A DNA stretch of 64,000 bases from Pictodentalium vernedei (lineage: Eukaryota > Mollusca > Scaphopoda > Dentaliida > Dentaliidae), in assembly GCA_031216915.1 (NCBI GenBank), contig CM062289.1:57912577-57976576 (forward strand), read 5' to 3'. This document shows positions 55,686 through 64,000 of the stretch, piece by piece. Numbering within the stretch: the stretch's first letter is position 1; each line of letters begins with the position of its first letter. Made by a program: the position numbers and the translations under genes. The notes under the pieces were generated by a model that searched no databases, was not told the DNA's origin, and was given only the letters and a program-made list of their open reading frames with translations.

Positions 55686-56167
55686 TCAAAAAATCACAAG
55701 GGTTTGTGTTGAAATGAAGACTGAATACCCTACACATCTCCTGTAAATGTAGACAGTACTCGAAAACATCATGAAAATCAAGGGGTACAGGCTTTCCGTG
55801 ACTGTTACGAAAAGTTTGCCTGTCAAAAGAGCTAATGTAAACACTGGGGACCATCTCAATACTTTCCTCAATCACATCCACCAAAAATATTGCAAATGTG
55901 TCACAAGAAAATATCACGATGATGTGTCAAATATGTGGTGCTTAGCAAACTGTGAGTAGTATAATAAGCCATATATTCACTGCGGCAAAGACAGAGTTAA
56001 TTACATTGCTATAGTTTTAGTCCGTACCACAAACTTTCTACACAAGCATTGGTCGACACACGTCTAGTCTCCGTAGGCTTGTGGAAACAGGGTATCAAAA
56101 CAGGTGTCATGGCAAATCGCCATGACATCTGTTTTTGAAACCCTAGTTCTGCAAGCCACAAATTTTA

Positions 56168-57985
56168 TTAGCTCAACTTTGGCGAAGCCAAATTTGAGCT
56201 TTTGTCATGGTCCGTCGTCCGTCTGTCTGTCCGTCCGTCTGTCCGTCTGTCCGTACGTCAACAATTGGATACGGCTCGGGCTAGAGGCCGTATTTATGAA
56301 CCGATCTTTACGAAACTTCTTGGGTACCTTTGTTATGACCGTGGGACGAGAACGAGTGTTTTTGGGTCCGATCCGAAATTCAAGATGGCTGCCAGCCGCC
56401 ATTTTGTACCGACGATGCAGAAATCTGTTTTTTGTACAGAACTTCCATACGAAAGCTCTGATTTGAATAATTTTTTGTATGAATGTTTAGTACCATGGGA
56501 TACATCACATAATACGGGTTTTTGTCTCGTGCGTAAATTGTGCCAATTAGACTAATTTTGATGTTTTTTAGTGTTACTTTCAGCACTGTAAGTGCAAATG
56601 CCAACACGGCTCGGGCGAGAGGTCGTATTTATGAACCGATCTTTACGAAACTTCTTGGGTACCTTTGGTATCACCGTGGGACGAGAACGAGTGTTTTGGG
56701 GTCCGGTCTGAAATTCAAGATGGCCGATGGCAGCCATTTTGTACAAAATTAGGTGCAATCAGATTTTTGCACAGAACTTCCATATGAAATCGCTGATTTG
56801 AATAATTTTTGTGTGTGAATGTTTAGTACCATGGTATACATCATATATAATACGTTTTTTTTTTCTCGTGCAGAAATTATGCAAATTAGATGAACTTTGA
56901 TTTTTTCAGTGCGACTTACACACAGTAAGTACACATGTCAATACGGCTCGGGCTAGAGTCTGTATTTATGAACTGATCTTCACGAAATGTCTTGGGTATC
57001 TTTGTTATCACCTTGGGATGAGAACGAGTGTTTCTGGGTGCGGTCTAAAATTCACGATGGCTGCCAGTGGTCATTTTGTACCGAAATTAGGTCTAATCAG
57101 TTTTTTGTACACAACTTCTATACGGCTCAGACTAGAGGCCATATTTATGAACCAATCTTTACGAAACTTCTTTGGTACCTTTGTTATCACCGTGGGATGA
57201 GAGCGAGTGTTTTGGGGTGTGGTCTGAAATTCAAGATGGCCACCAGCAGCCATTTTGTACCAAAATTATTGCAATCAGTCTTTTGTACAGAACTTCTGTA
57301 TGAAAGTTCTGATTTGAATATATTTTTGTATGAATGTTTAGTAACATGGAATACATCACATATTGTAAGGGGTTTTTTTCGTGCAGAAATTATGCAGATT
57401 AGATGAACTTTGATTTATTCAGTGCTACTTACACAATGTAAGCACACATGTCAATACGGCTGTATTTATGAACCGATCTTCACAAAACTTCTTGGGTACC
57501 TTTGTTGTCACCTTGGGACGAGAATGAGTGTTTCTTGGTGCGGTCCAAAATTCAAGATGGCTTCCAGTGGCCATTTTGTGCCGAAATGAGGTCCAATCAA
57601 TTTTTTGTCACAAGTTCTATACAGCTCGTATTTATGAACTGATCTTCACAAAACTTCTTGGGTACCTTTGTTTTCACCTTGGGACAGGAACGAGTGAGTT
57701 TTGGGGTGCCTTTGTTATCACTGTGCTATGAGAACAAATATTTTGGGGTTCAGTCAGACCCACTCTGGGACTCAAAGATTTCTTTTCTAGTTTAGCATCT
57801 GACTGTCAACCACCTTTACAATACTTTACCTATACATTTGTTACAGGCAACGGTCCGTATTTATGTACAGACCGCTACAATACTTTATATGTATCTTTGT
57901 TATCAGGTCATTACCTAGATGTTTGTCATTGCTGTGTCACAAACTATACATGTACATGTCTTTGTCTTGACAAGTTGAGCTACAG
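56168..57985 (+). mobile_element. TTAGCTCAAC element with internal 335/180-bp repeats
   Basis: Begins AGCTCAACTTTGGCGAAGCC, with its own short hairpin and GTCCGTCGTCCGTCTGTC repeats, and closes with CAAGTTGAGCTA. In between, a unit starting ATACGGCTCGGGCTAGAGG, then TTTATGAACCGATCTTTACG, then GAAATTCAAGATGG recurs six times at about 56270, 56605, 56941, 57120, 57455 and 57619. Frames in it are repeat-derived. No transposase is seen. Confidence 0.7.
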
Positions 57986-58374
57986 TGTCACTGACACTTT
58001 CATTATTATTATTATAATAATTTTTTTTCTTTTTTGCATTTCGTTTTGACTCTCTTAAAGCGTCTTGAGTTATGGATATCGTGAGTTTTTCTCAGTTAAA
58101 ACAAACATTTCTCCCATTGGTCTGAACCATTATCAGGCCGGTGGGTCCGGGTACTCTCTACCCCCCCCCCCCCCCGCCTCCCTGTCGTCGATCATAGCCC
58201 CGCGTCGGGGAAATCCTGACGCTACCCCTGATTTTATTAACCTCAAATTGAACCATTACAGTCAGGTCAGATCAGGTTACACCGACCTCTTCTGTCAAGC
58301 TGTCAATTACGCGACGCCCATGTGTGTTGGATTTATTCGTCGACATGCCACTGTGAGATAGATTACGCTCTTTA

Positions 58375-58530
58375 CAGTACTGTTGGAGGCACGTCTTTAG
58401 ATTTGTGAAATGCGTTGTAAAAAGGTACGGTCTTTGAAACAAGTTGATAGCATCAGGCAGGCCTCAGCCAAAGGACCTCTGGGTTCAGCCCAGGGTCCGA
58501 TTTGCTGAAACGTAACGTTTTAGTTAGAGT
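58375..58530. mobile_element. Highly degenerate family D-like MITE
   Basis: TACAGTACTGTTGGAGG resembles the D start. The core is worn to CAGCCAAAGGACCTCTGGGTT, CAGCCCAGGGTCC and GCTGAAAC. The right end is not clear. Confidence 0.4.
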
Positions 58531-59076
58531 TGTTGCTGGACGGAAATTATACTTTGCATCTGGTTGGTTTAGTCGGTCGGTCGTTTAATATATTGCTTGC
58601 GTCCAGAGGTGGCATAACGTTTTTGAATGTGAGGCTTGGTAAGCCGTGGAGAAAAGAAAAAAAAAGCACCATACAATACCGAAATTCGCATGCAGGTGCT
58701 ATTTTATCGGTTAACGCGTATGCATTGTGATTTTCCCGGGGTTAATAGCTTATCAAAGGCCTGAAATTTTACATATATTCAAACACATGTAAACACACTC
58801 AAGGGGTTGGGGAGAGGTATAACTCAGTGCTAATCAATTCATTGTACAATATGGAAAAGGGACTCAATTTCAGGTTAAATTTGGATCAATGCAGAATGGA
58901 GAGTGCTAGTTGATATACAGACTTTGATGTGCACGAGTAAACACCTGGGATATTCCCGTCTGTTTGTGGAGACACTTTTCTTTTCTGAAAACGGGGGCAC
59001 TGTATGATAAAAAAACCTGGAAGTGGGTAGAACGATTCCCTTGACCCTCTCCCTGTTCCACCGCCTCGGCGTTTTC

Positions 59077-59318
59077 TTAACCCTTTACCCAACGTAACGG
59101 CCAAAACCGGCCAGCTCTATTCTCAAAAATCGCCAATTAATTTTCAAAATATTTTCATTTTTTGTCTCAAAAACATAGGTTATGACCCCTCGTTGGAACG
59201 AGCTCGTTCCAACGAGGGGTCATAACCTATGTTTTTGAGACAAAAAATGAAAAATATTAGTTATTCAAGAATTTTGTTTGCGAGTGTCGTCTGCTTTTCA
59301 TGTTAGGTAAAGGGTTAA
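59077..59318 (-). mobile_element. Family A MITE, subfamily 1, reversed
   Basis: TTAACCCTTTACCCAACGTAACGG start, core GGAACGAGCTCGTTCC with perfectly paired arms through GGTTATGACC, and GTTAGGTAAAGGGTTAA end. It ends only 58 bases before the lectin exon's acceptor site. Confidence 0.85.
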
Positions 59319-59376
59319 TCGTAGATCAAGACAGTGAAGAGTTGTTTAGATGTTTACAATGCTCTTTCTTTTACAG

Positions 59377-59534
59377 GAAACTGTCAGTGCCCGTTTGGAT
59401 GGCTGGATCGAGCAGGACGAGATACTTGTTACTTGATTACAACCACCAACAACACTAAGACTTGGTCTGAAGCTCGATCAATCTGTGAACTTGAAAAAGG
59501 TGACCTTGTAAAAATTGAGTCATCTCAAGAGAGA
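59377..59534 (+). CDS. Exon of a C-type lectin-like domain protein (first half of domain)
   Basis: The stretch follows a pyrimidine-rich acceptor (TTTCTTTTACAG) and ends at the strong donor GTAAGT, so it reads as a 158-base internal exon with phase 1 entry and phase 0 exit. The frame gives NCQCPFGWLDRAGRDTCYL, then TKTWSEARSICELEKGDLV and KIESSQER. C-P-x-G-W, the C-Y, the W-S-E-A-x-x-x-C helix and GDLVKI-x-S-x-x-E are hallmarks of the first half of the C-type lectin fold, which is used in secreted and membrane carbohydrate-binding or immune-type receptors. The second half (WIGL, the WND region and the last cysteines) is not found downstream in the window up to 60060. The gene therefore either extends across introns beyond recognition here or is a broken copy. 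Sugar specificity cannot be judged, because the EPN/QPD and WND residues lie in the missing part. Confidence 0.75.
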
Positions 59535-60104
59535 GTAAGTTTCCATTTTTGTATCCCAAATGCTGGTTTACAATTCATGCTAACGTATAACGGACTGCTT
59601 ATTGCTGCAAGTAGCAACATATATTATGTGGATGTTTCCTTTGGAGTGGTGTGGTGGGGTTCGTTATGTCGTGGCACTTTGACAGGGCACCCTACTTTTA
59701 AGGGATATGTATTTGTGAGTACCAGTTCGCTGCTAAGGCTTTTTTCCATTTTGGGAGTAGGCAATTTGGGAGGTGGAAACACCGGAGTATCCTGGAGAAC
59801 AACCAAACAAAGTAAGCATCCGTCAGACTTTCTACCGTACAAACTGGGCACACGTGAGCGAAGCTTGAGTCCAGGCCGCATTGTTTTCTGTGTTTTTTTT
59901 GTGCAAGCTGTGCTATCGAGCTCCCATTTGACCAAGGGAAGTTTACTTCATCAGCGACCCAACACAACTTCTCAACCCCTCAATCGCAAGTCCGACGTGC
60001 TGATCAGTGAATAATTATAATGGAAATGGAAATTATATTGGAATCCCTATAGAATCCCTTTTTATGATATGTCTGTGGCTACAGAATCCATTTTTGGTCA
60101 TACG
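59535..60104. other. Downstream of lectin exon; probably intron, no second exon seen
   Basis: The frame stays open by chance to 60014 but loses lectin character at the donor site. Near 59785-59810, GGAGTATCCTGGAGAACAACC resembles the GGGTACTCCGG part of the SINE 3' end, inverted. Confidence 0.4.
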
Positions 60105-60420
60105 TGCCTATGTGCTAGTGCACAATGTGTCACATTGTGCCTTTTGACATAAGCACATATTGGCACATCAGCAACTGCCTATGTGCTAGTGCACAGTGTG
60201 TCACATTGTGCCTTTTGACATAAGCACATATTGGCACATCCAGCAAGTGCCCATGTGCTAGTGCACAATGTGTCACATTGTGCCTTTTCACATAAGCACA
60301 TATTGGAACATCCAGGATGTGCCTATGTGCTAGAGCACAATGTGCCACATTGTGCCTTTTCACCTAAGCACATATCGGCACAGCATGTGCCTTTGTGCTG
60401 CATGTAATGTGTACAGTAGA
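60105..60420 (+). repeat. Satellite-like tandem repeat, about 70-bp palindromic unit
   Basis: Four full units and a partial one start TGCCTATGTGCTAGTGCACA at about 60105, 60177, 60249, 60320 and 60389. Each holds the dyad GCACAATGTGTCACATTGTGC. The histidine- and cysteine-rich frame on the minus strand is an artefact of the repeat. Confidence 0.9.
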
Positions 60421-60469
60421 ACATAAACACATTTAGAGAAGTCAGAATAAATAGAACAAAGAAATCATA

Positions 60470-61010
60470 ACAGAGCTTGTAGATACATAGGTAGAACCGA
60501 GAATTTACGGGGAAATCAGAACCAAGTAAACAATTATAGAGTTGTTTGTGATAATTTTACGAAGTAAATATGGATTCTGGGGAAAATCGGAACCAGAAAA
60601 CTACTCAATGTCAATCGAACTTACTCCTGGTGGCATTCTCGGTACCGGGGGTCCTCTCGGTACAGTGGCATTGTGGTCCTAAAAAGGATTTTAGGTGCAT
60701 TTTAGTGATTTGGAGAGATTGTCGGGTTGTTTGTGGTAATTCTACGAAACGGGAAATTACTCTTATTCAATAGAACACAGCCTCCGAACATACCGCTATC
60801 CCGTAAGAAGCCTTTGGGTAACATAGCAACCACACTCTACCATAGAAACCGAGTTATATGGCGGCCTCCCATACACAAAATGGACGACGGGAACACGTAT
60901 CACACTAACAACATGCGCTGCGCATGCGCACTAAAACCACGTATTACTATGGGGATGACGTCACAATATGGCTGCTCACGCGGTTTACCATGACAACACA
61001 GCATGGCTCC
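60470..61010 (-). repeat. Dispersed repeat H, copy 3, inverted
   Basis: Carries inverted H blocks: CACAAAATGGACGACGGGAAC, TGCGCTGCGCATGCGCA and GACGTCACAATATGGCTGC. A TTGTTTGTGATAATTTTACG motif is repeated, as the AATTATCACAAACAAC motif is in copy 1. Confidence 0.6.
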
Positions 61011-61014
61011 ACTG

Positions 61015-61125
61015 AGTCACCCGACTATGACTCACATGAGGTCCCCGATGAGATCCCCCAAATGGGCCCTGTCCGGGTACATGACATACTACTGTCAAGA
61101 CAGTTCCTCACTGGTCAGCCAGGTA
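61015..61125 (+). CDS. Possible host exon, product unknown
   Basis: The frame reads SPDYDSHEVPDEIPQMGPVR, then VHDILLSRQFLTGQPG. It stops at CAG|GTAACT, an acceptable donor, with ACACAG 20 or so bases upstream as an acceptor candidate. The composition looks protein-like and the stretch after about 61020 is not shared with the other H copies. I recognise no family, and the call rests only on composition and splice-like ends. Confidence 0.25.
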
Positions 61126-61130
61126 ACTAG

Positions 61131-61247
61131 TCCAAACATGGCCTGAAAGTACGTAATTTAATTTTTTGGTTTGGTACTTCCTTTGAAAGGACGTACCAAA
61201 CCAAAAAATTAAATTACATACTTTCAGGCCATGTTTGGACTATCAGG
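61131..61247. mobile_element. TAGTCC palindrome, copy 2, with 8-bp flanking repeat
   Basis: TAGTCCAAACATGGCCTGAA and inverse surround TTGGTTTGGTACTTCC and AGGACGTACCAAACC. The sequence CAGGTAAC lies directly to the left (61122-61129) and again just right of the palindrome, suggesting an 8-bp target duplication as in hAT. Related to 21371-21482. Confidence 0.65.
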
Positions 61248-61559
61248 TAACCAATGGCGACGGAAATAAAATTAAAATGAGGCGGAAGTGGGCACCATTT
61301 ATTTTTTCAATCTTGCCTTAAAACATGCCCCTTCACTGTAACTTGGCCGATAAGTTGATGAATTGATTATAGAAAACGGGCATTCTGTATTCATCAAGAG
61401 TGGTGTCTGCGTGGGGTGGGGGTTATGATCTTCAGAAAATATGATGAGGCCATGACCCCCTCCCACCCACTCCGTTTATAATATCACATAAGGTGATTAA
61501 CTGACAAAAACCCAGAAACAGTCGAAATAATGTTAAAATAAGCGAATTACAATGACTCG

Positions 61560-62530
61560 AAGGCTACGTGAATAATATAGCATGTACCCGAAAGGTCTTC
61601 ATTACCCGGAGTTTCGGTGGAACGGCCAGTATTAAATTCCTACAGAAACTGGAGCTTTGGTGGCGCCAACACCAGATATGTTTTACGCTCCATCCTGGCG
61701 AATTGAATGGAAAATTGATTGGGAAGGTGAGTTTCGATTGAAAATTTTCTCGTGAAATTGTTGATGTTGTTATTGACGTCGTGACGTCACTGTACACAGG
61801 TTACATCTTGAAAACGTTGATCGCTGATGTCCACTTTGTAATCCGACATGATGCTGTTCGGGTCAGGGTATGTATAGCTTCTCGTTCTGGAATGACATGG
61901 AGTATAGTATGAGTGATAATACCCGTGCAGGTCTACTGTTAGTCTTAGTAGTACTATTAACCCATCGAACGCTTTATTCCAGTGTGGGTGTTATAGGTAG
62001 TTCGTAGTGCTTGGCTGGGCGTATTGTATGTGTGTGTGTGTGTAGGGGGGGGGGGGGGCGTGGAATCAAGTGCGGTAGTATGGGATGTACGGTGTGCACC
62101 CTTGCTGGTCTACTGTGAGCCCTCAGTACTCATAATGGACTGAAGGCGATATACCGTCCTACAGTTGGTGTGGGTAGTGCGTATTGGGGCATATCGGGAA
62201 TATACTGCCCGCACTATACTACCATGCCACTCTAGTACGAGAAGCCCGAAAAAGCCTGACCCGAAAAACATAATGTCGGATTGTACATCTCCATATAAAA
62301 TATATAAACCCAAAGCCTCTATGTACGTAACAATACATACCACAGCATGCTATACTGTGCATATCTCACACATACCAGTTGCCAGAGCCAATTGGATGGG
62401 GTGTCAAATATGTCTCATATCGCCTCAACCAAAGCTCCAGTTTCTAGGGGAATTGAACACTGGAGGTACCACCAATGTTGGGGTAATGGGGAACGTTCGG
62501 GTACACGCTATACCACTTGCGTGCTTTTTA
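61560..62530. repeat. Inverted repeat with diverged arms
   Basis: The arm 61565-61720 matches the reverse complement of 62385-62530 (GCATGTACCCGAA, GAAACTGGAGCTTTGGT and flanking blocks). The interior contains (TG)n and poly-G near 62030-62057 and a smaller palindrome, GTAGTGCGTATTGGGG to GCCCGCACTATACTACC (62165-62225). Class unknown. Confidence 0.5.
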
Positions 62531-62549
62531 ATTTTTTAGACCCTATGGC

Positions 62550-63230
62550 CAGGGCTGGGAGGAGTTAAACATTTTCATTAACACGTTAACGTGTTAAATA
62601 ATTCTGCGTTAACGAGTTAAATGGCGTTAAATGTTAAAACGAACAAAATTTTAATAACTTCGGCCATTTTTATTGATTTGAATTTGAATATAATTGCACC
62701 TGCGCATAGTTCGTCTCTTGAGTTCCAATGTGTTCTTTGTGCCTTCTGGCAGCCTACTGGCGTGCCTACTGTACTGGCATGCCTACTGGCAGCCTACTGG
62801 CACATAGAACACATTGGAACTCAGGGGACGAGTAGTTAAGATAGTTCTCTCAGGTTATCGTGAATTCTAACATTCAGCGATGTTTTCATTTAAGAATACA
62901 ATCGCTACGGCCGTATCCTTAGAAAGAGACATCCGCCGTTGCTCGAATACCAGCCCTTACATATAAGATAGGCGTTCGGATGAAGCTGATATTGCTGTAT
63001 CGTCATATCTTGGCGGGCCAACTTCGCCAACGTTGGTAGGAGGGCTACGGACATCTAAATTATTCGTGTTCTTCAATTTCGTCAAATGGCGCAAAATTCG
63101 ACGTCATAGGCACGCCCAATCTGGCTTGGGTAACCAAAAGATAACGACTCAATGCTACATATTATACAATTAAAATTTTCAAAGTTAAACGTTATTAACT
63201 TGGCTAAATAACGTTTGGGGGGCGGGTGCA
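62550..63230. mobile_element. Possible hAT-like MITE with central palindrome
   Basis: GGGCTGGGAGGAGTTAAACA followed by GTTAACGTGTTAA repeats resembles hAT subterminal sequence. AAAGTTAAACGTTATTAACT at about 63180-63205 may be the other end. A palindrome of about 120 bases (62709-62832; GTTCCAATGTGTTCTTTGTG and inverse, with GGCAGCCTACTGG repeats) lies inside. The target duplication was not resolved. Confidence 0.4.
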
Positions 63231-63913
63231 GCTCAAAGTGGCGATCGACGATCGGCGACCATGCTTCGCCCGACAGAGAGAATTTTGAAAAAAAAATAGT
63301 ATAAAAAATAGCACCGTTGTAGTAACGGGGAAAATCATGATCATGTGAAATTTAGGATCGAAAATATGAGTACTTTACATATATATTGTATGCGAAACAT
63401 TACATGCTTAAAAGATCGATAAAAATGAAGATATGTTTTATATTCCAAATATATGTTATATATGTATATGTTATTCTGTTAATATGTAATTCTAACAGAA
63501 ATTAAACAGTGTAAGCTCAGTGTAACATATTGGGTCTGTATTCTCGGGTTCTAAATAAACATACCCGTATGTTTATTAATTTGTGGAATATTTTCCACCC
63601 TATATGCCCTGTATGAACTTTATTTGGGCCTGTATGTTTATTAAAAAATACCATCAATGTCAGATGAATGCCTTATACTGGAGACATATTATGGGTATTT
63701 TAGTCTGTTTCAAACTCCTAACTCACACATGCCGGACTCTTACCAGGGCTTTGAAGCCCAGATACCAGTCCTGCATGGGTTAGGGGTATTACAGAACTGA
63801 CAGTAACTCGATCATGATTTTCCACCCTCAGGCTGTACTTTTATTCTGCCCTGTACTTTTATTTGTATTCTACGGCAGCGTAGAACCGCCACACCGTAGT
63901 ATATTTCCAGGGA
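63231..63913. other. No gene recognised
   Basis: AT-rich tracts (63400-63480) and short frames without recognisable domains. GTATGTTTATTAA recurs twice near 63568 and 63631. Confidence 0.4.
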
Positions 63914-64000
63914 TTCCTAATCTGTTTTTACAGATTACTAATCTGTAAATACAGATTAGTTAATCTGCAAAAACAGATTAGTAATCTGTTTTTACAGATT
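63914..64000 (+). repeat. Dyad tandem repeat running off the window
   Basis: Four units of about 22 bases, each a small palindrome: AATCTGTTTTTACAGATT, AATCTGTAAATACAGATT, AATCTGCAAAAACAGATT and again the first. They are joined by AGT or ACT. The array is cut by the window end, so its full size is unknown. Confidence 0.85.

Larger units (their letters stand above)
54154..55961 (-). mobile_element. Tc1/mariner element, near complete, with a nested MITE
   Basis: Ends are TACTACTCAAGGTTTGCTAA and its inverse, about 29 bases. Subtracting the family D insertion (54184-54440) leaves about 1.55 kb, the usual size of a Tc1 element. The transposase lies on the minus strand. Shorter relatives lie at 19918-20515 (deletion derivative) and 50064-50370 (fragment). 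Confidence 0.9.

Noticed and set aside
59624-59967. Minus-strand frames of 89-103 codons behind the lectin exon
   Set aside because: They mirror the open plus-strand stretch, show no domain, and part resembles the inverted SINE 3' end.
60130-60363. Repeat protein with histidine- and cysteine-containing units, zinc-finger-like
   Set aside because: The frame follows the 70-bp satellite exactly; the periodic residues come from the DNA repeat.
63914-64000. CRISPR array at the window end
   Set aside because: The spacing between dyads is only 3-4 bases, with no spacers.

Overview
The window reads as repeat-rich nuclear DNA of a multicellular animal, most likely a marine invertebrate. I cannot name the species. 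Evidence: tRNA-headed SINEs ending in (AAAT)n with 13-bp target duplications, decayed DNA transposons of at least four superfamilies (piggyBac-like, Tc1/mariner, hAT, PIF/Harbinger), a LINE remnant, long microsatellites and homopolymer runs, and one C-type lectin-like exon bounded by GT-AG splice sites. There are no operons, bacterial promoters or compact coding regions. Almost every long open frame lies inside a repeat.

Layout. 1-9 kb: a fold-back element, piggyBac-like MITEs, and a decayed PIF1-type helicase element whose terminal module also occurs alone at 3.0 kb. 9-17.5 kb: an old SINE split by two hAT MITEs, several complete SINEs, a hAT element with an 8-bp duplication, and a stacked insertion at 15.8-16.6 kb. 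17.5-28 kb: two Tc1-like palindromic families, 68-bp palindromes, a deletion-derivative Tc1 element, a second hAT element of the 13.5-kb family, and a TTAA-flanked fold-back nested in a TTAA MITE. 28-45 kb: more MITEs and SINEs, a truncated Tc1 transposase, a LINE reverse-transcriptase tail split by a Harbinger derivative, and a SINE nested in another repeat. 45-56 kb: more of the same families, tandem repeats, and a near-complete but frameshifted DD34E Tc1 element carrying a MITE in one terminal repeat. 56-64 kb: an element with internal 335/180-bp repeats, the lectin exon, a palindromic satellite, a possible second host exon, and a dyad repeat running off the window end.

The recurring theme is palindromy. 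Families whose termini and target duplications differ (TTAA, TA, 8-bp and 4-bp) are nearly all built around a long perfect or near-perfect central palindrome. Some central palindromes are shared between families with different ends. Insertions inside other insertions, with intact target duplications, allow much of the order of events to be read directly.

Family letters are mine. A and B: TTAA-flanked piggyBac-like MITEs. C: 68-bp palindrome. D and E: TA-flanked Tc1/mariner-like MITEs. F, J and Q: hAT-like elements with 8-bp duplications. T: the Tc1 element of 54-56 kb and its relatives. G, H, M, N and P: unclassified repeats.
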